From: Varanus komodoensis
Taxonomy: Eukaryota; Chordata; Lepidosauria; Squamata; Varanidae
Reading direction: 5' to 3'
Assembly: GCF_004798865.1 (NCBI RefSeq)
Contig: NW_025335568.1
Location: forward strand, 28,597,344 to 28,661,343
Length of the DNA stretch: 64,000 nt
Shown: piece after piece, positions 1-11,655 of the stretch
How the letters are laid out: each line of letters starts with the position of its first letter
Numbering within the stretch: the first letter of the stretch is position 1
The notes under the pieces: generated by a model
Told to the model about the DNA's origin: nothing
Database searches by the model: none
Seen by the model: the letters and a program-made list of their open reading frames with translations, nothing else
Program-made: the position numbers and the translations under genes

Positions 1-1386
1 TTAAAACCTCAAGTGTGGCCTGCTTTTTCCAAAATTCTGAAAGAAATGCGGCTGCTCTATGCAGCTCAACACTTTAAGGACTTTTTTATTTTTTAAAGTT
101 TCCATCTCAAGAGCAGCCTGTAGCAGCTTAGTTGCTGAAATGTTGAAAAGCACATGCAAGAGTTGATTGAACACAGTAAAATACTAAAAATGCATTCAAA
201 GAGTCTTACTGCGAAGTAAGAATGTATAATATCGCACCTCTAATTTACTTGTTGTCTGTTCACAAATGCTTGGATTTCAACCATCCAGAGGGAGCATGTA
301 ATGGCTCCACATACACTCAGAACAAAATTACACAAGACTCACTTAAGCTCAGTCAAAACGCTGCTATGGAGACTCCAGGGACCAGAAGGAACAGCAGCAT
401 TTAATCTCTTACAGCACAGTCCGGAGGTCTCCCAATGTCACCTGGGAGATCACAGGATTCTTTTGGAGCCCCTGCTCCACCTTTTTGCAGCCAGCCATTA
501 CTGGCTGCTCCACCTCCCCTGCTTGCAACTGGGCCTTGAAAGAGGGAAAAGGGAGTGCGCTGGGGAGGGGAAGAGGTTGGTGTCATGTAGCTGCACTACT
601 TCATTTGGTAACCCAACCTTTCCGACTCCCTTCCCAGCCCCAAATCTACATGCCCAACAAAGCTAGACAAAATGCAGGGCATGAAGGTGGCAGCAGCAGC
701 AGCTTTGCACTGGATGCTTGCATGGCTCCAATGCAGAGGTTTATAAACATCTGCTGAAAGGTTAATAGGACTGCACCCTTACTGACCTTTTGTATAATAT
801 TGAGAGACACCCAGAACCAAATTTTCCTTTCTAAAAGTAGTGAGCTGGCAAGGAAATATTACTTCAGATTATTGGTATCCCAACTAACCATGGACTCAAA
901 AAGACAAAACAATGATTACATGGATGACCTACACCCAAAAGTATTATTGTTGTAATATAACTACACACATTAAATAAACTTTTAATGTGTGTAGTTATAT
1001 TACAACAATAATATTACACATTAAATAAATACACACATTATGATAAGTTTATAAAAGGGAAGACTAACTGGTTTGCTAATAAAATATACTATGTTCATGT
1101 CAAAAGGCTGGTTGCACAGATATACCAACAACCCCCCCCCCCCCGCCCACTCACCAGAAACTATTGAGCGATAGCTAGCAAAATACATTGCACATCATGC
1201 CCTTGAGGCAGGCAGGTGTTTTGCGATAGTGTACATGAGATTATCTGATGCCTTGTGCTAACAGTTCTCCATTTCAATATTCTTTGCCATCTAAGAATCT
1301 TTAATAAAGGCAGGCTCTTGTGCTCACAGATGGGTACTTTGGGATCCAATCCACATTGTTGTTTCAAAATAAAAAGGTAAACTTAC
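1..1386 (-). other. NUDT6: NUDT6 intron 3 (partial)
   Basis: This is the intron after NUDT6 exon 3, running off the left edge. It holds a perfect 33-bp inverted repeat at 942-1013, a run of 13 C at 1132-1144 and no recognisable exon. Open frames at 222-757 have no resemblance to known proteins that I can see. Confidence 0.7.
942..1013. repeat. Perfect 33-bp inverted repeat with 6-bp loop
   Basis: The arms at 942-974 and 981-1013 are exact reverse complements, separated by TAAACT. The sequence is AT-rich with an internal CTACACACATTAAA motif. A partial copy of the inner part (ACACATTAAATAAAT) follows at about 1015-1030. It may be a recent foldback element or a replication-slippage hairpin. 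Confidence 0.9.
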
Positions 1387-1442
1387 TTTATTCCTGTCTT
1401 GTACAACCAATACTTTCCCTGTTTGGATATCTAATACAGCAC
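1387..1442 (-). CDS. NUDT6: NUDT6 coding exon 3
   Basis: This 56-bp exon lies between a CCCCCAACAG acceptor and an AAA/GTAAGT donor. With the last base of exon 2 it reads [19 protein letters not shown], matching the first beta strands of the Nudix fold in vertebrate NUDT6. It ends in phase 0. It was found from homology plus splice sites rather than from an open frame. The next exon, which should begin with residues like LKNMWKFPGG, is not in the remaining 1386 bases on this strand. Confidence 0.9.
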
Positions 1443-4400
1443 CTGTTGGGGGAAAATAATATTTTCTGAATTGTTTCTTGTAATGAAGAACTTATGATCC
1501 AAGGCTAATGTCATTGAGGGGGAAGCAGAAAAACAAGGATGACTTTTAAAAAGAAGAAATACCATTGGTAATGCCAATTATACATTCAGTCTCAAATAAA
1601 AGGAACTGGATCAGAACTTTATTTCTTAAGTTCAAGAACTATGAACCACAACCTTGAAAAACTATAAATGTGCACCCCCCCCATGAATTTTCTGTTACGT
1701 ATCCATGTCATTCTCCATCCATCACATTCATATCCATCCCGCCTAGGCAGGCTTCAGTCTTCAGGAGACTATGCAATGTGAGCAGGCCACTTGTGACATA
1801 GAAGGCCCTGCAGTCTTCAAGATACTAGTAGCTATGGCTATAGTGCCTTCAAAGGCGATCGCACTTGAGTGACGGCCAAACATTTTGGCGTTAACAAAGG
1901 AGATGATTCAGCAAATTTTGATTGTGTATGCAAGGCACAGATTTAACATTATCAAACCAATGAAACTGCATACATGTAGAAATCCTCAAGGTAGGCAAGA
2001 TGTCAAATTAATTAAACATGCAACAAACCATTGCTGAAGTGATTCCAAGCAATTTCCAGGTCTAAGGAAAGGATGTTGTCTTATTTACAAAGATTTCATA
2101 ATTTTGGGACATTGCAGTTCTTTTGTATTTCTATTGCTTATTATTTTGTTCAGACTAAGCCATAGGAAAAGGTTGGCAAAAGTCCTCTTTCTAAGCAGAA
2201 ATCTTTTTCGTTCAGAGTTTCAACAAAACCCAAAGGTTAGCTGCAGGAACTGGTCACCTGCACCATCTCTCCGTATGTGCTCGTCTATCACTGTAACTAT
2301 GCTACCAATGGATTTGGTCAGAACCTCTACCGCTTAGTGCAGCCTGCCCTGCAAGCAGTGAAATCAGGGCTCCTTTTTGCCTCTTTATCCCCTCTCAATT
2401 AATCCAGGTTCTTTGAAGAATCTAGATGGATACAAAGTGATGAGTAGTGCTACAAGGAGCATACAAGGGCAGAGCAAAATGGGAGTCCATACATTTGGAA
2501 TTCTAGGCAATGGGCTGCTCTCGTGCCCTTTCATTCTTGTGCACATGCACCAGGTCTAGCTTTATCGCACTGCCCCTTGTTAGGTTTGTTAGGTAGAGCA
2601 AACTGGCTTAAACCCTTCTCTGTTTTCCCAGTCTCTCAAGCTTATCCAAATTTGCTTGCTTGCTTCTCTGTGTCACAGAATCCAATTGACTTAATCTCCA
2701 CCTCTTTAACCTCTCACAAACCTTGATCAGAGGATCAAGAAATGCTAATGCATTTCTGTAACCTAGTTTAAGCTTTCAAATCCTTGAATCCTCTGAGAGA
2801 CTTAAGCTAATTTTTCTAGAATCCAGTTTTCTCTGTAATCTCTCTCTGGAAATTCTAACTGTCTTGTATGCCTTCCTTGTCCCTGTTTATAAATAGTATT
2901 CTACTAAGTTAATTCCCACAATCATGAGTGAACATTTTAAATTCTTGCTTGTGCTTTATAAATTCCCGGTGGTTTGAAGAAATTGTGTGCACATGCGCGT
3001 GTGTGACTGGGTTCTGCCCAGTGACACTGCCAGTTTAACTTATACAAGTGTATATCCTGAGAAAATGTGCACATTTGTATATGACAGGAAAGAAACACAT
3101 TCAGTAACAGAGGTTACAGCTGTGAAGGCTAGAACTGTGAAGGTTGGGCTATCAGGCACATGTATTTTCACCTGTAGGGCAGCTTAAAGAAAGATTCTGG
3201 AGACTGAAAACACCTCCCCCTCTTAATAATGTAGTAACACTTCAGTGTGTGGGAGGAATGTTTTATAAATGAAACAGCAACTGTGAAATAACATCCTGAA
3301 AGGGCATTCTTTAGGAAATTACTCATATGCCTCCCAGTCTATGTCATACAATGTGCATGACTTCAGCCTTCCAGTTCATGCGTTAATTAGTGTGGAATTC
3401 TGCTTAGGACAGGAAGCAGAAGTTCACTGTCATTATGCTAAGTACTCAGATATTTTAAGCTTTACAAAAAAGCGTCATAAGGGCATCAGCACAGCCATGC
3501 TGGGTCAGACCAGGGTCCATCTCATCCAGCATTCTGTCCCCACAGTGCCAACCCACTGTCTAGGGAAACCCGTGAGCAGAAAGGGAGTGCAGCAGCCCCT
3601 GCCAGCAACCAGTGTACACACAGATTGCCTCTGCTGCTGGGGACAGCGTATCGCCATCAGCACAGCTCACTCCTCCAAAAATCTCACCAGGCCCTTTTTG
3701 AAGCTGTCCGAATTGGTGGCTATTGCTGCATCTTGCAGAATTGAATTCCATAGTTTAACTGTGTTCTCTGTGAAGCTGAACTTCCTTCCATCTGTCCTGC
3801 ATCTCTTACAAATTAGCTTCATGGGATGACCCTGCGTTCTAGTATTACGGCAGACAGAGAAAAATGTCTCCCTATTTATTTTTTTCATAGCATGCATAAT
3901 CCTGTAGTCTCCTGTCATGCCTACTCTTACTTGCCTTTTTTCTAAGCTAAACAATACCAACTGTTGCAAGCTTTCCTCATAAAGGAGTTGCTCCAGCCCT
4001 TAATAATTTTGGACAACCTTTCCCATCACTACAACATCCTTTTTAGGGTATCAGAACTGTACACAGTACAATAATTTGTACTCAGTTTTAGTTCAGATTA
4101 CTATGACATTGACAATATTCATAGGCAAAAAAGGGTTAAATGCTACAGAAAAAGGCCCTTTGATTCTGGGGTTGTTTTTCAGCAGGGACTGTGTGCAGAA
4201 GAAGAATTTATAAATAAATGCAATGTAATAATATTAATTTACATTGCCACTTAAACAAGGTTTCTTCAAAATCCCTCATTCATGTTGCCAATGACTGGGT
4301 TCACACAACAGATTATGCAAGGGGAGGCTTGTCATGTTAACCACTTTGTTAACCATTCTGGCTGGGTTCAGACAACACAAGCTACCCCTGACCTATAGGT

Positions 4401-5755
4401 CACCATGGCTTACTCTGTTGTGTGAACCCATTGTCTAGTTTCAGGCAACCTGAAGGGGTGAGTACACAAGGGGTGAGTACAGGTTGAATGGGGAGTGCTG
4501 TTGAACCATGGGTTGTTGTTGAAATATGGATTATTGTGTTGTCTGAATCCAGCTAAAATAATAAAACATGGTAAACATCTCACAGTTCACAACCCAGCCA
4601 CAAACCATGGTTTCTCTTCACAGATTATTTGTGTCTAACAAGTCATGGTTTGTTAGCACAGGAGGGTTCAAGAGAACATGATTACTGATGTTACAACAAC
4701 AGCAACCACCCACACTCAACCCTTGAATGAGTTCTATTGTTTGCTTTTGGAAGCATAAAAGCAGGGCCAGTAAAACATCAGAAAAAATATTTTTTGTAAT
4801 CCTTCTTCTCACTACCTACAATGACCTCATTACAATGGCTATTTTCCTGATGCAAGAAAGTAAGCAGTGAGTATGTCTTCAGCTGTGACAAACTTTGAAA
4901 TTCCAAGAATCTGCACTGCTTCAACAGAAGGAAAACAATTCATGCTATACTGTGGTTTGGAATGTGAGAAGGCTTCCTCTATGATTGCCTTTGAGTGTGC
5001 TTTCCTAGCATGGAGGCTGCTAAGAATGCCTGGTTAGAAGAGAATGGCCATAGAAGCAATAGAATGAGCAGAGGCTCTTGCACATTGCTTAAGCTAGCAG
5101 TGCAAGACTTCTTTGAGTCAGAGGATGGACTCTGGAGAAATTTTCAGAGAAGTTTTGCAGAATGCTTTCCTGGAGTCAAAGACAAAAAGGATGGGGAGAT
5201 AAAACCAAAAGGACTGCCATAGTTTGGCTTAAGCTATTACACTCAGTAACGAAGCCTTTTATATCGAATGGAAAACACAATCAAAAGCCACGGAGCCACC
5301 AAACAATTGCAGCTGAGAAAAAGAGGGTGGGGCCAATGGAATGGGGCATGACCCTCATGGGACCCCCAGAGGGTTGTACTAAGCTTCCCGGTCTGAGGTT
5401 CTGTGTGCATATTTAGGGTGCAGGAATCCACATATCTCTAGAACAAAAATGCCCAAGCAAACCTACAATGATTTCCAGATGTATTGGTAAGTCAACCCAA
5501 CTGAGTAAAGTTTGGATTGGTAAGCCAATTCAATTTTGTAAGGCATTACTTCTGAGCAAATGTGTGCAGTATTGGGCTGGAGGGTTTGTGGAAGGCAAAT
5601 AAAAACAGAGGATACCATAGTTTCCTTCCTTTTTTTCCAACAAGTTTTATAGTCTAGACCAAACAAATGAAGGGGAAAGGGAGAACAGTTGTCCCTAAGG
5701 TAGTGCTGACAGGATTCACCAAGAGTACCTGTGAAGTTCTCCTTTTCATGCCACC

Positions 5756-5789
<34 letters not shown>

Positions 5790-5809
5790 GGTGGCATGAA
5801 ATATATATA

Positions 5810-5862
<53 letters not shown>

Positions 5863-8800
5863 CTTAGGGCTCCAGGTTCTGCTTCGTATTGCTGAATCTG
5901 CCATTTACCAGTAACAGAAAGAAAAAAATTCTTCTAGGTCCTAAACAATCTTCCTCCATCCATACAGAACTCTCATGTGTTCCTTCTTTCTCTCCACTCC
6001 TAGCCTCTAGCTCTGATATTTCTCTTCCTCCAACATCTGTCCTTGCTGCTGTCTCAACCCTCTCTCTGTCATTCTTCATTTGTTCCCTTGCCCATCCCTA
6101 GCCTTGGTCTTTCTTCCACACTCACTCCTTTGTCTTGCTCTCTCTCTCGACTCCCAGACTAGGTATTTCTCCCATGCTTCTTTCTCTTGCTGCTTCTACC
6201 CACTTTTAGCCTCATTACCTTCCTTCAACTACTTTTTATTTCCCCTTTCCTCTCAGCATCTAGGTTTGCTATTTTTCTCCTCACCCTGACCTCTTAACCC
6301 TTTTAGTTAGGCCTCCATAGTACCTATCATGTGAATAGCCTTATGATGGTGGTGGTACCCAAAGCAGTTTATTGAATTCTGAAATGTGTCCATAAGTCCA
6401 AAAAGGTTGGGGACCCATGATATGAAATATATTCCTGGATGCTCACAATAAAGGATAAATCTCCCTGAAAAATATCCCTAAACTTTATGGATCTAATACC
6501 CTCATAAATTGGACTTGAAAGGAGATCAAATATCAGTTTGTGATGGAGATTCCAATAGCTCAGTATCTCAGTGGTGCACTGGAGTGATATCTGGACAACC
6601 CTAATTTTAGATTCCACTCAATAGCTACTATGGTGATGCATGGTACCATATTTAATATTTTACCTGCAGCCAGGGCTCATTTCTCAGAAGTAAATCCTAA
6701 AAGTTCCTTGAGATATAGGGCCAAGATTGCATACAGTCACAGGTCTACTGTCACATTTTAATTCAAGATAATAAGAAAAAAATGGAAGGAGGGGGACAAA
6801 GTCAAACTGAACCTTGAGCCAAAGAGAGGCTTTAAAATAATTTTATATGAGCTTTACAAACTTCACAAACCATATACATTTGTGGTAGCAAAGGTCTCCA
6901 AAGCAATATTCTAAATGAAAATTGCTACATTTTAATCAGTACATCACTCCTGCAGGCTATTCCCATTTTTGGGCAGCAATAAAAATCTAATTTATGGATA
7001 TACTATCAATAAAGTTTGCTTTTCCCCCAACCTTGCCTTACCGAATATGACTCCAGAGTTTCATGGCTGAGAGGAAAGTAATTGATACTTTCACATTTAA
7101 ATTTTATTTCAGGACTTTTTAGGTAAACCAGCAAGTGAAAATGTAACATTGAAGGCACCGTCAAACCGTCAAGAGTATGCATGCCTGTCTCAATCTCTTA
7201 CTGTCCAACACCTGCAAGATCATTGAACTACTATATGTGCTACATGATTTGGAATTCTGTTTTTAGAGGTTTTGAAATCTAAGCACAGTCCTAAATCAGC
7301 TACATTAAAACCCTATTTACTGCATATTCAATGCATGATTTCACTAACAACCCATGTATTTATTTTTATACACAAAGATTCAAGTTTATTGTTATAGCAA
7401 TTTGCTTTTATAGGACAATAAAAGTTTAAAAAAGAACATTGTGATTAAAACCATGACTGTTTGACTGATGCAAAATAGTATAAACCTACAAATAAGTATA
7501 CAAAACTGCTTCACATATTGCACTTTATATGTAGTCTTTCTCCCTACATAGTCAGGGTTTTCCTTTTTCCTCCCAAAGAGGCCAGATTGTATTTTAGATA
7601 TTATCTTTGGAAGACTAATATAAAGGGGAGGCATCATGTTGCAAAACTTGGGTGGTCCAATAAAGGGCCTGTATCTTTTCTCTCTTAATTTAAGCAGTGG
7701 ACAAGCATCCAAACATTCCAGGCTGGTGTGTCTTAAATCAGGTTTGGGGAACCTTCTGCCCTCCAGCTGTGGTTGGACTGCAACTTGCAATTTCCCTCCC
7801 CTGTGTTAGTTAGGGCTGAAGGGAATTTGCAGTCAAACAATTATTTCGAGGCCACATGTTCTCCCTCGCTATTTTTAATAGTAATTGTGTCAACTGAAAA
7901 TTGTCTGAAGTTTCTAATACACAAGAGCACAGCTCTGCCCAGTATAGAATTTGCCTGTACTTCCCTTCAGGGTTCACAGTATTTAATCTCCTATTTACAT
8001 CTCTCTCACTCAGTTCAGTGGAACTTAAAAATGCTTCACTTTAGCTGGACCATGCCCATGGTAACCATCAACAACGCTGCCTTTTGGCTGGTTCATGTTT
8101 GAATGAATTTCCTCATACTTTTGTGGAACATGCTCAAACATGTCCCAACCACCTCCACCCCGTGGACACTCATTTTTGCTGCCCTCTAGTGACTTAGCTA
8201 GCCATAATCTAAAGTAGCACTTTTACACTTCAGAAGATTCTAGCATTTGCAGCTATAATTTGAGTTGGGCTTTAAATTCTGGTCCAAAGGCAACCAGTGC
8301 AGACATAGCATTACACCTGGTTCATGTGATCTGCACAAGCAGTAAAATAAATTTGCCAATAAAGATGGTAGATGGCAGGAAAAGAGACTGCATTAGCACA
8401 AAGCATGCTTTTGATTTTAGACATAATGAATTTGGAGATTGAGCATGTAATGTCTCTACAGTGCTACAGTAATTTAACCTAGGATTCTAATCTCAGAGTC
8501 AGCATCACTTGGGCAAATCCATTTGATGAGAAGTAATAGCAATAGCTGGTGACTACTGTGGTAGGAACTCACTGAAAAAGGGGGCACTGCCAAGACCTTA
8601 CAAACCTGGAGCAGACACTGCTAATGTTGCACCAGGATTTTATTTTTAAACAGAGGCTGGTCTATTGTTTTTGTAGCACTCACCTGCAACTCCTAACTGA
8701 TGAGTGGCATAACTAGGTAGCCTGCTGCGTCCTCCTGCTAGCCACAGAGTCAGTGTAGCAGTGTCCGATTCAGCATGGTGGAAAGCAAAGCCTTGCTCTG

Positions 8801-10779
8801 CAGCAGCAGCTATAAATCTGCTTTGTAGAACAGGAACATGCAGCCAGACTGCAATGTGCCCTTCTGATTTCCACTGCTTGATAGCATCTAGAAGGGGGAA
8901 ACACAGCAAAGTATGCCAATGTCTATGTTGAAATTTCAGATCTGTGACTGATAATCTATCTTCCCCTTCTACAGTTTTGGTTCAGTCAGTGCAGATTAGA
9001 TAAATTTATTCATTTATTAACAGTTCATACTATTAATGTCTATTTGTTGATGTAATAAAAAATTGAAGCAAACCTATCTAGCAGTTTGCATACAAAACCA
9101 TGTAAATGCATAATGCTGCTGTAAATGGGAATGATTGTGCACACACAAAAAACTGCTTTCTTACACTCCTGTATTCTACTTTAAAATGTTTTGTAAACTT
9201 ACTGTACTGATGTATGTACCAAATGGTTTGATCCTTTTCCATACTTTGGAACCTCCAACTTGGAATAGTTTTATCAGGTAAAATTCAGGTGCAAAAGCAA
9301 TACAGAGGGTAAAAATTGATATATTGCTTTCGGAAGTGGAAGGGCAAAGCAATGCTAAATCTCTGCAGAGCTGCAATGGGGGTCACACTGTGGCTGTGGA
9401 ACACTCTGTCAGCAGCCGTGAATGGGGGCCCTATTGTTCCTGTGGAAATCTTCATGGGGTAAGTCTAACAATAGTAGTGATGGATAAGAGGAAAAGGGGA
9501 ACACACTTCTGAGAACAGGCAGAGCTTATGTTTCTCCCTTTCTTTGTCCCAGCACTCTTTGGGAAGCAGTATGTCCTTGACCTGGTGAATCTGAATTCAG
9601 TGTCTGCAAATCATTCCTCTCCCATTCTTGAGACTCAATTTGGTTTCACCCCTCCTGCCCCCCGTTTTAAAATAACATCTTGTCCTTTGAAAGCGCTCTT
9701 GCAAATTTGTCTATTCTTCCAGGATGAGTTTTTGGTTCCTCTAATAAAGGTAGGTCTAATACGGATTTTGGGCTGATTTCCACTAGTCTTCCATAATGAC
9801 AACAATAGCAGGGGTAATAATAATATCTGTATTACAAGTATACCCATATTGTTCTGCAAAACACTGAAAGTTACACTAGTGCACCATTTTTTAAACTAAC
9901 CAGTATCAAGGTGAACAGTTGCTTCTATTTTGTGTTTACTAGACATGTGGTTAATCAAACATCTGAGAGGGATGTTTTAACTGGTGTCCTGCACTGAGCA
10001 TGGGGTTGGACCTGATGACCTTCTAGCCCCTTCCAACACTACTATTCTATGATTCTAATTAACTGTGTTTAACTGATTAACTCTGCACATTGCAGATGCT
10101 CAAAGGGTAACTGCATACTCCTGAAGGCTAAATGCTGGCCTTATATTCAGTGGGAAGGCCCTCCCCATGGGCTGGATGCAAACCTTGCCCCTCTTATAGC
10201 AGCAAGGCAGTACTTGACCCTGACAGCTACTTCTTAAAGGAGGCACCCCTGGAAGCCACCCTCTTTTGATCCCAAAGTCCCCCGCTCAAAATGCGTATGT
10301 TCGGCCGCGGTTGCTCAGCAGACGAGTTTCGGGAGATGCATTCTGCACGTGCTCAGAGGCGCTGCCCCGTCATTCCGCCAGACAGTCCCGAAGGCTAACC
10401 GCGAGCAGCCGACACTGAAAACCCATGCGAGGAGCTCTGCCCCGGCTCGACAGGCGGCAGGGCCCCTCACTGGCGAGGCTGCTTTCCTCCATCTCCCCAG
10501 AGAGGCCTCCAGCGACATGCACTTGCCCTGTAGCCAGCGCCCCAAGGTGGCCGCGTCCAGGCTCTCGGGGGAGCGCAGCTGAGCCAAGTGCAAGCTGAGC
10601 CCGCCGAACTTATCCCGCCGCGGCTGCAGCCCTGCCTCGCGCAGAGGGGCGGCGGCGTCCGCGTGGAGGAGACGGCCGTGGCCAGGGCCGCCCGCGCGAC
10701 CCCGGGCCTGCGCCTGCAGGGCCCGCCAGCGCCACGGGCACAGCCGTCGGCCCCGCGCGGCCCATCCAGCCGCAGCCAT
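1387..10779 (-). CDS. NUDT6: NUDT6, Nudix hydrolase, 5' part of gene (coding exons 1-3)
   Basis: Three minus-strand exons, 10527-10779, 8684-8887 and 1387-1442, splice into 171 residues in one frame. They align end to end with the N-terminal half of vertebrate NUDT6 (316 residues in human, from memory). The key matches are [43 protein letters not shown] and [10 protein letters not shown]. Nudix proteins hydrolyse nucleoside diphosphates linked to another moiety. The catalytic Nudix box (GX5EX7REUXEEXGU) is encoded by later exons left of the window, so catalytic residues cannot be checked here. In vertebrates the 3' part of this gene overlaps FGF2 on the opposite strand; that part is also outside. 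The gene is head to head with SPATA5. The assignment is secure; the 3' half is unseen. Confidence 0.95.
3478..4075 (-). mobile_element. CR1 LINE, 3' part, truncated
   Basis: The minus strand encodes the C-terminal region of a CR1 reverse transcriptase protein. Recognisable pieces are [12 protein letters not shown] followed by [13 protein letters not shown] and then [14 protein letters not shown]. The 3' UTR follows with the reverse of 'cagccatgctgggtcagacc'. It is 5'-truncated and diverged, as most CR1 copies are. The plus-strand frame at 3341-3829 is its antisense shadow. Confidence 0.85.
4296..4553. repeat. Interlocked inverted repeats, DNA-transposon-like
   Basis: Two arm pairs alternate. 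TGGGTTCACACAACAG at 4296-4311 has an exact reverse complement at 4415-4430. GCTGGGTTCAGACAACACAA at 4361-4380 has its reverse complement at 4534-4553 with one mismatch. The arms are related to each other. The layout suggests two non-autonomous inverted-repeat elements of one family, one inserted in or recombined with the other. Downstream sequence with repeated CCATGGTTT motifs to about 4670 may belong to it. Confidence 0.65.
5744..5862. repeat. Perfect 58-bp palindrome followed by (TA)n array
   Basis: Positions 5744-5801 are a perfect palindrome: TTTCATGCCACCTTCAT, then alternating AT, then ATGAAGGTGGCATGAAA. An (AT)n array with one interruption continues to about 5860. It is able to extrude as a cruciform. 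Confidence 0.9.
8684..8887 (-). CDS. NUDT6: NUDT6 coding exon 2
   Basis: This exon is 204 bp, entered and left in phase 1, and encodes about 68 residues. It includes [20 protein letters not shown], then [20 protein letters not shown] and DTATLTLWL. The acceptor is CCCCCTTCTAG/AT and the donor is GCAG/GTGAGT, both strong. It is nearly identical in layout to the human exon: the tryptophan of AVWLH and the FHHAES motif of the N-terminal extension that precedes the Nudix fold are both present. No breaks are seen. Confidence 0.95.
8888..10526 (-). other. NUDT6: NUDT6 intron 1 (GC-AG type)
   Basis: A 1.6-kb intron whose donor reads GCAAGT and whose acceptor reads CCCCTTCTAG. It contains a short CR1 3' end at about 9978-10058 and nothing else I recognise. 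Confidence 0.75.
9978..10058 (+). mobile_element. CR1 LINE 3' terminus
   Basis: The sequence GGGTTGGACCTGATGACCTT, then CCCTTCCAACACTACTATTC, ends in the CR1 signature TATTCTATGATTCTA. It is a heavily 5'-truncated insertion of under 100 bp. Confidence 0.8.
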
Positions 10780-10905
10780 GGCAGCAGCGCCGGGGACTTG
10801 TGCGGTGCAGTCTCCGCAGCCTGAACTTCCGGCAGAGATTGGACAGTCCAGCCGTCCCGGACCGCAGCAGGCCTCGCCACTTTAGTATCTCTATGGCGGA
10901 AGTTT
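10290..10905 (-). promoter_or_regulatory. NUDT6: NUDT6 CpG-rich promoter and first exon
   Basis: CpG density rises sharply over about 600 bp in an otherwise AT-rich region. Upstream of the start codon on the minus strand are two ETS-type motifs: CCGGAAGT (plus-strand 10825-10832) and GCGGAAGT (read on the plus strand at 10896-10903). The latter overlaps an ATGGCGG-like, YY1-type sequence. No TATA box is seen, which fits a housekeeping CpG promoter. The transcription start is inferred to lie about 10.80-10.90 kb. Confidence 0.6.
10527..10779 (-). CDS. NUDT6: NUDT6 coding exon 1
   Basis: This exon encodes 84 residues plus one base (phase 1). It starts at the ATG at 10779 in a GC-rich stretch and begins [10 protein letters not shown]. 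The first 50 or so residues are arginine/alanine-rich and poorly conserved, as expected of a possible mitochondrial targeting leader. The conserved part starts at [13 protein letters not shown] and runs to LGRWLQ. The donor is unusual: the only phase-compatible donor reads CAGG/GCAAGT, a GC donor rather than GT. Joining at 10527 creates a GAT codon with exon 2 and reproduces the known exon junction. A longer open frame on the same strand (10467-10880) is out of frame with the homology and is not used. Confidence 0.9.
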
Positions 10906-11430
10906 CTCGTGCAGTGATAGAGCCATATTTGTGCAGCGATAAAACAGGTGTTTTACTACTCTACAGTGCATAGATCTACGGTCAAGATACACGTCGAGCT
11001 CCTGTATTTCCAGACTATTTTTAGCTCCCGTTTTTTTGCACTGTGTTTATTGACATTTGGGCTTTTAATGCTAGGTTGGACGTTTAAGGTCCCTTGTTAA
11101 GTTTACAACTGTTATGTTTTTAATTCATGTTTGAAATAAATAGGGGTTTATAGGTATATGATAAACACAACAGGAAAGAATATAACATGTTCTTAAACAT
11201 TGCTATGTCATATTATTAAATATTTGTAATATTTATCTATTTTCCACTGTTGCATCCATTGCTTTAGTTCTTATTCTATTGTCGTTTGAAGTTTTTATCA
11301 TCGCAAACTGCTCCAATGACATAACATCTTAAGAGCACAATCTTATGCTAGTTTACACAGAAAATAAGGTCTACATCTCCCAGTATGCCCCAGCCAGCAT
11401 AGTCGGCATTGTTTCTTCGTCTACACTGTG

Positions 11431-11655
11431 TTTATTTAGTTTATTTATATCCTGCTGTTTTTCATGTAGGACACTATCAAGAAGGTACTGGCTTATAGAA
11501 TCCTCTACATTTTATTGTCACCCTGTGTGGTAGGTCAGATTGAGAGTCAGATGCTGGCCCAAATTTTCTAGTGAGCTTCAGAGGGGAGTGGCGATTATAA
11601 CCAGGATCCCCTAAAGTCCAGTGCATCACTTTGATCACTATGCCACAGTAGCTTT
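11431..11655 (-). mobile_element. tRNA-derived SINE, Sauria/squamate type
   Basis: Read on the minus strand it carries the degraded tRNA-like head (ending 'gtgcactggacttt') followed by 'agctcacta' and 'gggccagcatctgactctc'. The same layout occurs in better copies at 18407 and 36141. Old and diverged. Confidence 0.6.

Larger units (their letters stand above)
1443..8683 (-). other. NUDT6: NUDT6 intron 2
   Basis: A 7.2-kb intron. It holds a CR1 LINE fragment at about 3478-4075, interlocked inverted repeats at 4296-4553, a repeat of unknown class at about 5220-5425, the palindromic AT array at 5744-5862 and a pyrimidine-rich tract at about 5930-6290. I see no coding exon for either strand in it. 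The remaining single-copy-looking sequence, 1.5-3.4 kb and 6.3-8.6 kb, shows nothing I can name. Confidence 0.8.

Noticed and set aside
3341-3829. 162-codon plus-strand open frame
   Set aside because: Mostly the antisense of a CR1 LINE fragment at 3478-4075.
5930-6290. Pyrimidine-rich tract with open frames on both strands
   Set aside because: Low-complexity CTT/TCC sequence gives stop-poor frames; there is no homology.
10467-10880. 137-codon minus-strand open frame, and plus-strand frames at 10349-10824
   Set aside because: They overlap NUDT6 exon 1 in other frames within GC-rich DNA, where stops are rare; no homology is seen.
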